Source: Segetibacter sp. (GTDB lineage Bacteria; Bacteroidota; Bacteroidia; Chitinophagales; Chitinophagaceae). From it: DNA of 7,207 bases. Shown here one piece after another: positions 1-5,150 of the stretch (the stretch's first letter is position 1; every line of letters begins with the position of its first letter). Where the stretch lies: positions 1-7,207 of the forward strand of contig JASLBT010000029.1 in assembly GCA_030146445.1 (NCBI GenBank). The letters are read 5' to 3'. Under the pieces are notes generated by a model. It was not told where the DNA came from and did no database searches. It saw only the letters and a program-made list of their open reading frames with translations. The position numbers and the translations under genes are program-made.

Positions 1-258
1 CAATTCATGAAAGTGGCAAGTCATTTTGCAAACGAAGTCACCGTACCCCGGTATTCGGGTTGCTGCGGTATGGCGGGGGACAGGGGCTTTTTATTCCCTG
101 AACTTACGGCATCAGCGACAAAACCGGAGGCGCTTGAAGTAAGTGCCAAACGATACGACGGCTACTATTCATCGACAAAAACGTGTGAGATTGCTATGTC
201 CGACGCCGTAAAAGAAAACTACGAATCAATATTGTACCTCGTAGATGAGGCGTTGTAG
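1..258 (+). CDS. FAD/Fe-S D-lactate dehydrogenase-type oxidoreductase, C-terminal fragment (5' end outside window)
   Basis: The reading frame is open from base 1 to the TAG at 256-258, so this is the last ~85 residues of a longer protein. It contains the segment GCCGMAGDRGFLFPELTASA and then YYSSTKTCEIAMS. These are hallmarks of the C-terminal cysteine-rich (heterodisulfide-reductase-like, CCG) domain of FAD-linked D-lactate dehydrogenases that carry a fused iron-sulfur region. Proteins of this family oxidise D-lactate (or a related 2-hydroxyacid) at an N-terminal FAD domain and pass electrons through Fe-S centres towards the respiratory chain, usually at the inner face of the membrane. Only the CCG motif and the following conserved tail are visible; the FAD and ferredoxin parts would lie upstream. 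The ATG at 7 is an internal Met, not the start. The protein ends in LVDEAL, as expected for a natural C-terminus. The substrate is inferred from the family. A glycolate-oxidase-like relative is the main alternative. Confidence 0.85.
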   Translation, partial: QFMKVASHFANEVTVPRYSGCCGMAGDRGFLFPELTASATKPEALEVSAKRYDGYYSSTKTCEIAMSDAVKENYESILYLVDEAL

Positions 259-351
259 TCGTGCCGTTATCGTCGTCAATCCTGTGCACCTTAGCTTAAA
301 GCAGGTACGTGATGATATTTTTATGGGACCAGCAATCGGCTTTCATAGCGT

Positions 352-390
352 CATCGTTGCCACGTCCGCCCGGCTGGCCATTCGGACGGG
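352..390 (-). repeat. Dispersed GC-rich inverted repeat, copy 1
   Basis: Read on the minus strand this segment runs from CCCGTCCGAATGG through GGGCGGACG to GGCAACGATG. It contains a perfect 6-bp inverted repeat, CGTCCG at 363-368 and CGGACG at 383-388. The elements CCCGTCCGA, GGGCGG and GGCAAC(GATG) recur in the same order at 1595-1663 and 4763-4799, always outside genes. It is much richer in GC than the flanking intergenic DNA. It looks like a small repetitive extragenic hairpin element. The function is unknown. Confidence 0.55.
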
Positions 391-402
391 CTCGCTTGTA
401 CG

Positions 403-730
403 GTAACGTAGGTGTTGTCACCAGCGCCGTTGTAAGTGTTGTCACCTACAACCTTTTCGCTGTCGCTGGTGTTTGCCGTTGCAGGTGTTGTCACCAGCGC
501 CGTTGCAGGTGTTGTCACCTTTCGCCGTTGTAGGTGTTGTCACCTACAACCTCTATCGCTGTCGCTGGTGTTCGCCGTTGTAGGTGTTGTCACCTACAAC
601 CTCTTCTGTCGCTGGTGTTTGCCGTTGTAGGTGTTGTCACTTGTCGCCGTTGTAGGTGTTGTCACCTACAACCTTTTCGCTGTCGCTGGTGTTTGCCTTT
701 GCAGCTGTTGTCACCTAAAACAGTTTTCGC
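403..730. repeat. Tandem array of hairpin-forming repeats (alternating ~24 and ~49 bp units)
   Basis: Nine copies of a core resembling GGTGTTGTCACC lie in a row. Units start near 403, 429, 478, 502, 527, 577, 624, 649 and 698. Short units are 24-26 bp; long units are 47-50 bp and add a second half reading roughly CTGTCGCTGGTGTTTGCC. In the copies at 527-550, 577-600 and 649-672 the core is a perfect stem-loop with 10-bp arms, GTTGTAGGTG and CACCTACAAC, around the loop TTGT. The copy at 429-452 has one mismatch. Longer-range pairing also exists, for example CGCTGGTG at 464-471 with CACCAGCG at 492-499. Unit lengths of 24, 25, 47, 49 and 50 break any reading frame, so the valine- and cysteine-rich open frames across it are unlikely to be translated. 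The array lies between two convergent genes. No T-tract follows the hairpins, so they are not ordinary intrinsic terminators. The function is unknown. Confidence 0.9.
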
Positions 731-762
731 ACTCGCACGTATCAGCCTACAAAAGCGACCTC

Positions 763-1419
763 CTATTTCAATAAATGCGGAAGCATAGCTTTCTGCCAGA
801 TCGCATAGCCGGCAGGTTTCATATGCAGGCGGTCTTCAAGAAAAAGTTCTTCGCGGGTATTGCCGTTTGCATCGAGCATCGCTGTTTCCACATCAACATA
901 GCCGGTGTTTTTTTGCTTTTTCAGAAAAGCCCGGATCTGCCGGTTGGCCGCCTTTACTTTTGAAAAAATTTGCTGCCTGCTTGGACTCAATTTCATTGCA
1001 ACAAAGTCAATCTTTGCATCAGGCAGGTTTTGCCGGATAATACCGAATAGCGTCTTAAACCGCAGAACGACCTCACTAACCGGGATGCTGTCGCCGGAGG
1101 CTAAATCGTTTTCGCCGCAATACACCATCACCTGTTTTGGTTTGTAGGGAAGAATGACGTCATAGGCATAGCGGATAACATCCACCAGGGTGGAACCACC
1201 AAAGCCGCGATTTAAGATCGGATAACCCGGAAAATAATCGTTTACGTCTGTCCATTTCTGGAATGACGAACTACCAACAAGTACGATCGGGCGGGAGGTA
1301 ATCACCTTACCGGAGTCCTGCTTTTTAAACTCAACAATTGCTTTCCAGAAAGGCGGTGCTGTTTGCGCATGAACAGCAGTTTGCAGCAATAGCACCAGGA
1401 GTAAAGGCAGTAGTTTCAT
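763..1419 (-). CDS. Secreted SGNH/GDSL-type hydrolase
   Basis: This 218-residue protein starts with a clear signal peptide: Lys2, a leucine-rich core at residues 3-12 and a probable cleavage after VHA (residue 18). It should therefore be exported to the periplasm or beyond. The SGNH blocks are in order. Block I is VLVGSSSF, with the likely nucleophile Ser51. Block II is NRGFGGS around Gly72-Gly75. Block III is GEND, with Asn104 in the oxyanion hole. Block V is EDRLHM, with the catalytic Asp196 and His199. The length suits a single-domain GDSL esterase. Family members remove acyl or acetyl groups from lipids or polysaccharides; the GSSS variant of block I is common in the carbohydrate-esterase-like branch, so a sugar ester is a reasonable but unproven substrate. 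The start ATG is set by the signal peptide; no Shine-Dalgarno is visible. The gene converges on the oxidoreductase at 1-258, and its 3' side runs into the hairpin array about 30 bp after the stop. Confidence 0.88.
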   Translation of the reverse strand: MKLLPLLLVLLLQTAVHAQTAPPFWKAIVEFKKQDSGKVITSRPIVLVGSSSFQKWTDVNDYFPGYPILNRGFGGSTLVDVIRYAYDVILPYKPKQVMVYCGENDLASGDSIPVSEVVLRFKTLFGIIRQNLPDAKIDFVAMKLSPSRQQIFSKVKAANRQIRAFLKKQKNTGYVDVETAMLDANGNTREELFLEDRLHMKPAGYAIWQKAMLPHLLK

Positions 1420-1594
1420 ATAGGGAGCAATTTCGGTGAGAAAAGTGGAAATTCCCGCATTGGCTTTTTGCCGGATAAATCACGTTTGCGTATCCTATCA
1501 GCACCATCTGGATAAATTGAATCAACCATTAACTTTCAATTTTGCCGCGTTAAGCTGAATGCAATTGGAGCTGGGTGGAGAAACTGCTGTACAA

Positions 1595-1663
1595 GCCCGC
1601 CCCGATCAACCCGTTCGGACGGGAGCTCGACATCCGACTGCGTGCCGGCGGGCAACGATGCTC
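1595..1663. repeat. Dispersed GC-rich repeat, copies 2a and 2b, head to head
   Basis: Two copies of the dispersed element lie here in opposite orientation around a GAGCTC site (1623-1628). Copy 2a (1595-1623, minus) reads CCCGTCCGAACGGG on its strand and then GGGGCGGGC. On the plus strand it forms a short hairpin, CCCGT (1610-1614) and ACGGG (1619-1623). Copy 2b (1632-1663, plus) reads TCCGACTGCG and then GGCGGGCAACGATGCTC. It shares TCCGACTGCG and GCGGGCAAC-like stretches with 4763-4799, and GGCAACGATG with 352-361 (minus). The repeat fills much of the 298-bp gap between the SGNH and HAD genes. I saw no promoter of the Bacteroidota pattern in the rest of that gap. Confidence 0.6.
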
Positions 1664-1717
1664 AAAAGAATTACTAAAGGGCGGTCCATAAAAAGTTCTT
1701 CAATCAACGATATCAGA

Positions 1718-2374
1718 TCAACTACCCACAAGGGCGATGATTTTGTCGACCGTGAGTCCGGAATAGTCATCAATAGCAAGGTGGGTGTTAGCGAGTTCTT
1801 CAGGAGAATGGGTAGTGGTTACACCGATCACTTTCATGCCTGCGTTCAACCCTGCCTTTACCCCTGCCAACGAATCTTCAATAACGACACACCTCGAAGG
1901 GTCAACTCCCAGCTTAATTGCGGAATTCAGGTAGATTTCCGGATCCGGTTTTCCACAAGTGACATCATTAGAATCCAGTAGAGCGTCGAAGTATTCACGG
2001 ATATTCAAGGCATCCAGCACGAAATCAAGGTTCGCCCTGGGTGCCGAGGTCCCAACAGCAGTTCTGATGTTACTTTCTTTTAATTGCTGTAAAAAGGGGA
2101 TAAGGTTTTTCACAGGTGCAATATCATCTTTGTACAGGTTGCGAAAAAGCGCTTCTTTCTCGTCAGCCCATACTTCCCCCTTTTCCGGGGTATAATTCTC
2201 TTTGAAAACGTACGGCATGATCTCCTTGTTCGTACGCCCGTAAACATGGGTTTTTAATTCTTCGTTGTTAAGAGATACCTCGTGTTCTTCAAAAAACTGT
2301 TCAAACGCTTTCTTATGGTAGGGATTACTATCTACAATCACACCATCCATATCGAAAAGAACCGCAATGTCCAT
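1718..2374 (-). CDS. HAD-superfamily hydrolase, beta-phosphoglucomutase/phosphatase-like
   Basis: This 218-residue cytosolic protein carries all four HAD motifs. Motif I is LFDMDGVIVDS, with the nucleophile Asp8 and the acid/base Asp10. Motif II is VGTSAP, with Thr109 or Ser110 contacting phosphate. Motif III is GKPDPEIY, with Lys142. Motif IV is VVIEDSLAGVKAG, with Glu166 and Asp167 binding Mg2+. Residues 16-85 form the small helical C1 cap that sits over the active site, including YGRTNKEIM. This layout and length match the subfamily of beta-phosphoglucomutases and small sugar or sugar-alcohol phosphate phosphatases. The sequence alone does not separate mutase from phosphatase. No signal peptide is present. 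The ATG at 2372-2374 places motif I at residue 8, as is usual. The 298-bp gap to the downstream SGNH gene argues against close cotranscription. It diverges from the DUF4142 gene. Confidence 0.9.
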   Translation of the reverse strand: MDIAVLFDMDGVIVDSNPYHKKAFEQFFEEHEVSLNNEELKTHVYGRTNKEIMPYVFKENYTPEKGEVWADEKEALFRNLYKDDIAPVKNLIPFLQQLKESNIRTAVGTSAPRANLDFVLDALNIREYFDALLDSNDVTCGKPDPEIYLNSAIKLGVDPSRCVVIEDSLAGVKAGLNAGMKVIGVTTTHSPEELANTHLAIDDYSGLTVDKIIALVGS

Positions 2375-2693
2375 ATACTTAATTTAAGTGGGGTCCACAC
2401 ATAACTTCCGGGTACCACCTGATTCATTTTTATTGTCAGCCCTTATTTTGCAAACATCACACCATGCATTCCAGGAGTAAAACGTACAAGTGCTATTTAG
2501 TTAGGGAGAGAATAGTCTTAGGCTTACAACAATCATTATCATTCACGTTAAGTAACTGCCGTTTCTACAATGCACATATCTATTTAAACTTATATAATTT
2601 TATTGTAATGACTTGAATGTCACGACTGATAGACTGGTTGCAAGCGATGCTGGAACGGTTTTTTAAGGCTTCTAAAGACAAAACTTATTAGTT
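2375..2693. other. Divergent intergenic region, 319 bp
   Basis: This stretch separates the HAD gene (-) from the DUF4142 gene (+) and must hold both of their promoters. It is AT-rich around 2581-2610. The closest -7-like string on the plus strand is TAATTTTA at 2595-2602, one base off TAnnTTTG, but no TTG lies at a fitting distance upstream, so I do not call a promoter. A 50-codon open frame at 2464-2616 (+) has no visible domain or coding character and is not called. No RNA gene or repeat was recognised. Confidence 0.5.
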
Positions 2694-3281
2694 ATGAAAA
2701 TGTCCATTAAAGCACTCGCAGTAATATTCGCATCGGGTATTATCGCTACATCCTGTAACAGCGGCTCCGAAACTTCTGCCGGAACTGACAGTAGTACTGT
2801 TACAAACAATGGCGCTGGCACAACTGACACTGGTACAGGTTCCATGAGCGGTACAACCACCACGGGAAACCCCAACCAGGACGTCATTAATACGATGGTG
2901 ACAAAAAACGACACAGAGATGGCCTGGTTGAAGGCAGGGATGAATAATGGTACAAATGCCCAATTGAAGAGCCATGCCAAAATGATGCTTGCCGAACACC
3001 AGGCATTGGGTAAGAAGGTAAGCGCCTTGGTTCAACAAAAAGGACTTACAGCACCAACTGTTGACACAACAGGGGCAGTTACGCTTACGGAATCAAAAGG
3101 TAAAGAGTGGGATAAAGCCTGGACAGACAAAATGGTTGCCGAACACCAGGACTTACTGGACAAGCTAAACAGCGCCGAGACAACTGTAACCGACGAGGAC
3201 CTGAAAAAGATCGTTACGAGCACCAAGCCGGTAGTTCAGAAACACCTGGATATGGCTAAAACGATGCAGGGAAAAATGTAA
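2694..3281 (+). CDS. DUF4142 family lipoprotein
   Basis: This 195-residue protein has a short signal sequence (KMSIKALAVIFASGIIATS) ending at Cys21. That cysteine is the probable lipidation site, although Ala at -3 is a loose lipobox. Residues 22-60 form a Thr/Gly/Ser-rich flexible linker. Residues 61-192 are the helical DUF4142 domain, a ferritin-like helical bundle with the usual histidine-bearing helices: SHAKMMLAEHQALGKKV (residues 93-109), MVAEHQDLLDKL (147-158) and VVQKHLDMAKTM (180-191). DUF4142 proteins are envelope proteins of unknown biochemical role, abundant in Bacteroidota and Proteobacteria. Some relatives are described in stress or outer-membrane contexts. The start at 2694 (TTAGTTATG) gives a full signal peptide; a second in-frame ATG two codons later is possible. 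No Shine-Dalgarno is visible. The gene stands alone, with a 319-bp upstream region and a strong terminator 19 bp downstream, so it is probably monocistronic. Confidence 0.9.
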   Translation: MKMSIKALAVIFASGIIATSCNSGSETSAGTDSSTVTNNGAGTTDTGTGSMSGTTTTGNPNQDVINTMVTKNDTEMAWLKAGMNNGTNAQLKSHAKMMLAEHQALGKKVSALVQQKGLTAPTVDTTGAVTLTESKGKEWDKAWTDKMVAEHQDLLDKLNSAETTVTDEDLKKIVTSTKPVVQKHLDMAKTMQGKM

Positions 3282-3299
3282 CTTTCCTATACTGGTTAG

Positions 3300-3338
3300 A
3301 AAAGGTTGCCTTCTTTATTGGGGCAACCTTTTTTTTTT
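3300..3338 (+). terminator. Intrinsic terminator of the DUF4142 gene
   Basis: A perfect 11-bp stem, AAAAGGTTGCC (3300-3310) and GGCAACCTTTT (3322-3332), has an 11-nt loop and runs into a T tract of ten bases (3329-3338). It begins 19 bp after the stop codon. Because the stem starts with AAAA, it may also work weakly in the reverse direction, but no minus-strand gene ends here. Confidence 0.92.
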
Positions 3339-3377
3339 GGAGGTTTTTGCCTGCCACAAAGTGATACAAACTTTAGA

Positions 3378-3397
3378 GCGGGATGATAATCACCCGC
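3378..3397. other. Imperfect palindrome upstream of the HipA-like gene
   Basis: GCGGG (3378-3382) and CCCGC (3393-3397) form a 5-bp GC-only inverted repeat, and the 10 bp between them read ATGATAATCA, which is itself partly symmetric (GAT/ATC). It lies about 40 bp upstream of the candidate promoter at 3437-3464 and could be an operator or a small hairpin. Evidence is limited to symmetry and position. Confidence 0.25.
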
Positions 3398-3436
3398 GAA
3401 CGGCGCTAACCATAACTGCCTTCTACCAGCAGTCTA

Positions 3437-3464
3437 TTGCAAATTAAAAAAACAACTACTTTCG
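3437..3464 (+). promoter_or_regulatory. Candidate Bacteroidota-type promoter of the HipA-like/DUF3037 pair
   Basis: TTG at 3437-3439 and TACTTTCG at 3457-3464 are separated by 17 bp. The second element differs from the Bacteroidota -7 consensus TAnnTTTG at one base (C for T). The site lies 56 bp before the ATG at 3521, a plausible leader length, and after the terminator at 3300-3338. The pair therefore probably has its own transcription start. This was judged by eye only. Confidence 0.4.
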
Positions 3465-3520
3465 GGCAGCTGTAGCGCACTAACAAAAATTCACCTAATG
3501 ACCGGAACGAAGCCTGCATC

Positions 3521-4321
3521 ATGACTGGAATTGGTACACCTGAAATACGAACTGTAAATGTTACCCGGTATGTTACGCCTTTGCGTGAAGGCGGATCGCT
3601 ACCCGCGATAGTGGAAGCGGATGACAATTTTCTATACGTACTCAAGTTCCGTGGCGCAGGACAAGGCGTAAAAACGCTCATTGCTGAAATCATATCGGGT
3701 GAAATTGCCCGGGCAATTGGACTCAAAATACCGGAAATTGTTTTTGCAGTTATTGATGAAGCATTTGGAAGAACTGAACCCGATAAGGAAATACAGGACC
3801 TGTTAAAGGCTAGTGTGGGGCTAAACCTCGCACTGCACTACCTGTCGGGATCAATCACCTTCGACCCTGTCGTAAATAAGCTTTCAGCCGAGCTTGCGTC
3901 GTTGATTGTGTGGCTTGATTGCCTGATCACCAATGTTGACCGAACGGCACGGAATACCAATATGCTTTCCTGGCACCAGGAACTGTGGTTGATTGACCAT
4001 GGCGCTTCGCTTTATTTTCATCACTCATGGCATAACGTAAAGGAGCAGGCAAGCCGGCCATTTACGCAGGTAAAGGACCATGTGCTGTTGCCCCTTGCAA
4101 CTGAACTTGATGCAGTAGATCAAACCTGCCGGGAGGTGCTCACGAGCGAACGGCTCCGCGCGATTGTTTCCGTGGTACCCGATAGCTGGCTTTCCGATGA
4201 GTCCGGCAATGAAACGCCTGAAGAAAAAAGACAGGTTTACGTTGAATTTCTTGAACGCCGCCTGGCGTTATCAGGGCAATTTATCAAAGAAGCAAATTAT
4301 GCAAGAGAGGCACTTGTTTGA
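3521..4321 (+). CDS. Short HipA-like kinase (HipA_2-type), first gene of a pair with DUF3037
   Basis: This 266-residue cytosolic protein has kinase motifs of the HipA type. YVLKFRGAGQG (residues 39-49) carries the probable ATP-binding Lys42. The helix following it is LIAEIISGEIARAIGL. NVDRTARNTN (138-147) is a catalytic loop with a probable catalytic Asp140 and metal-binding Asn145. LIDHGASLYF (157-166) has the metal-binding Asp159. Classical HipA is about 440 residues and has an N-terminal subdomain touching HipB; here that part is absent, which fits the short HipA-like family known as HipA_2. Family knowledge suggests protein or small-molecule phosphorylation, but I know of no established substrate. 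The ATG at 3521 places RTVNVTRYVTPL near the N-terminus, typical of relatives as I recall them. The TGA at 4319-4321 lies inside the next gene (23-nt overlap), so the two are cotranscribed and probably translationally coupled. No helix-turn-helix antitoxin gene is adjacent. Confidence 0.85.
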   Translation: MTGIGTPEIRTVNVTRYVTPLREGGSLPAIVEADDNFLYVLKFRGAGQGVKTLIAEIISGEIARAIGLKIPEIVFAVIDEAFGRTEPDKEIQDLLKASVGLNLALHYLSGSITFDPVVNKLSAELASLIVWLDCLITNVDRTARNTNMLSWHQELWLIDHGASLYFHHSWHNVKEQASRPFTQVKDHVLLPLATELDAVDQTCREVLTSERLRAIVSVVPDSWLSDESGNETPEEKRQVYVEFLERRLALSGQFIKEANYAREALV

Positions 4322-4682
4322 ATACGCCGTGATCCGGTTTATGCCACGCGTAGAAAGAGAAGAGTTTCTCAACGTCGGGATTATTTTGTTCTGCGCTTCT
4401 GAGCGATTTTTACAAACGCGCTTTCACCTTGATCCATCGCGTTTGGATTGTTTTTGTTCAACTATTGATGTACCCGAAGTGTTGCTGCGGCTTAAGGCCT
4501 TTGAACAAATATGTGCCGGCGGTTCTGATGCAGGCACTATTGGCAAGCTTTCCCAGGCGTCGCGATTTCGATGGCTCACAGCAGCAAGGAGTACGATAAT
4601 ACAAACCTCACCTGTACACCCGGGTATGTGTAAGCATGCGGGCCAGACGCTTGAGAGGTTATATGGACAACTGGTCTTATGA
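4299..4682 (+). CDS. DUF3037 domain protein, partner of the HipA-like kinase
   Basis: The chosen start is the ATG at 4299, giving 127 residues beginning MQERHLFEYAVIRFMP. The frame is open further upstream (ATG at 4164), but that part overlaps the kinase gene entirely and would precede the conserved N-terminus, so it is rejected. The DUF3037 signature is present: Y9-x-x-x-R13-x-x-P16, then REEFLNVGIIL (20-30) with the conserved NVG, and FRWLTAARSTIIQTSPVHPG (90-109) near the C-terminus, followed by LERLYG. The protein is small, has no signal peptide and is probably cytosolic. The function of DUF3037 is unknown. It is repeatedly found beside HipA_2-type kinases, as here with a 23-nt overlap, which suggests that it regulates the kinase, acts as its target, or forms a complex with it. 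No third gene follows on this strand for 900 bp. Confidence 0.85.
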   Translation: MQERHLFEYAVIRFMPRVEREEFLNVGIILFCASERFLQTRFHLDPSRLDCFCSTIDVPEVLLRLKAFEQICAGGSDAGTIGKLSQASRFRWLTAARSTIIQTSPVHPGMCKHAGQTLERLYGQLVL

Positions 4683-4762
4683 TTTTACATGGTCGCAGCT
4701 CGCTTAACGCTTGTACTGAAAGGAAAGCTGAATAATGCATCTACAAGTACCAGTGAGTGACA

Positions 4763-4799
4763 CCCGTCCGACTGCGCAGCGGGCGGGCAACCGGAGCTC
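4763..4799 (+). repeat. Dispersed GC-rich inverted repeat, copy 3
   Basis: CCCGTCC (4763-4769) can pair with GGGCGGG (4781-4787), with one G-T pair in RNA, around a centre that contains the palindrome CTGCGCAG. The element continues GCAACCGGAGCTC. It shares TCCGACTGCG and GCGGGCAAC with copy 2b and ends in the same GAGCTC found between copies 2a and 2b. It lies 81 bp after the DUF3037 stop. No T tract follows, so it is not a standard terminator, although a stem this strong could still protect or shorten the 3' end of the kinase operon mRNA. Confidence 0.6.
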
Positions 4800-4864
4800 A
4801 ATCGAAGGGTAGAGCCGGCTCCCAAAAAATTAAAAATGTTTACCAGGTTCTTCTTTCAGCGCAC

Positions 4865-4892
4865 AAAAAAACCCCTAATCGCTTAGAGGTTT
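4865..4892 (-). terminator. Intrinsic terminator of the small membrane protein gene
   Basis: On the minus strand AAACCTCTAA, loop GCGA and TTAGGGGTTT form a 10-bp stem with one T-G pair, and the T tract runs on to seven Ts. It begins 18 bp after the stop codon of the gene at 4911-5150. The facing strand has the matching A tract but no long T tract, so termination is mainly in the minus direction. Confidence 0.88.
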
Positions 4893-4910
4893 CAAATTAA
4901 GTAATTAACA

Positions 4911-5150
4911 CTAGTCGTGACCTTCCAGCTTAACTAATTTGTTATACAAGCCAAGCAACAGGAATGGCGCAGGCCATTGTCCGATAAATAAGCTTCTGTG
5001 CCGATGGCCTGCAATCTGCAAACCTAATGAAACAGCCATTGAACCTAAAGCGGCCCACAGAAATACATCAGACGGGATCTTTGCAGTTTGCTCTTCAATT
5101 GCCGTAGCAACTGGTCCTTCTTTGTGTTCGGGATTCAAATTGGTCGCCAT
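4911..5150 (-). CDS. Small two-helix membrane protein of unknown function
   Basis: This 79-residue protein has a polar N-terminus (residues 1-27, with EEQTAKIPSD). A first hydrophobic segment follows at about 29-48 (FLWAALGSMAVSLGLQIAG), then a short basic turn HRHR (49-52) and a second hydrophobic segment at about 53-69 (SLFIGQWPAPFLLLGLY). The tail is KLVKLEGHD. The basic turn between the helices suggests a hairpin in the inner membrane with both ends on one side. I recognise similar small proteins as conserved hypotheticals in Chitinophagaceae but know no function. Although short, it is well supported: it has a dedicated strong terminator 18 bp after its stop and a long upstream gap, and its amino-acid pattern looks real. 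The start ATG follows an A-rich leader (AAAACAAAAGTT) without Shine-Dalgarno, usual for this phylum. It is monocistronic and convergent with the DUF3037 gene. Confidence 0.8.
   Translation of the reverse strand: MATNLNPEHKEGPVATAIEEQTAKIPSDVFLWAALGSMAVSLGLQIAGHRHRSLFIGQWPAPFLLLGLYNKLVKLEGHD

Noticed and set aside
403..730. CRISPR array (24-bp palindromic repeats with ~25-bp spacing)
   Set aside because: The sequences between the palindromes are nearly identical to one another (CTGTCGCTGGTGTTTGCC in each), spacing varies between 24 and 50 bp, and no cas gene is present.
403..730. Integron attC-like sites (GTTG..CAAC ends)
   Set aside because: The ends read GTTGTAG and not GTTRRRY, the stems are too short and regular, there are no cassette genes between copies and there is no integrase.
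309..788. Overlapping plus-strand open frames of 64-84 residues rich in Val, Cys and Arg
   Set aside because: They result from the repeats lacking stops. Unit lengths shift frame from copy to copy, and no frame has a recognisable protein pattern.
1559..1981. Plus-strand frame of 140 residues
   Set aside because: It runs over the GC-rich dispersed repeat and then antisense to the HAD gene, whose four motifs make the minus strand the coding one.
2464..2616. 50-codon plus-strand frame in the divergent intergenic region
   Set aside because: No domain, signal or hydrophobic pattern is visible, the composition follows the AT-rich intergenic DNA, and it occupies the space needed for promoters.
4164..4298. 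Upstream extension of the DUF3037 gene from an earlier ATG
   Set aside because: It would lie wholly inside the kinase gene, and the conserved DUF3037 N-terminus begins just after the ATG at 4299.
4812..4821. GAGCCGGCTC palindrome near the DUF3037 3' end as a terminator
   Set aside because: A self-complementary 10-mer leaves no room for a proper loop, and it is followed by As rather than Ts on the plus strand.
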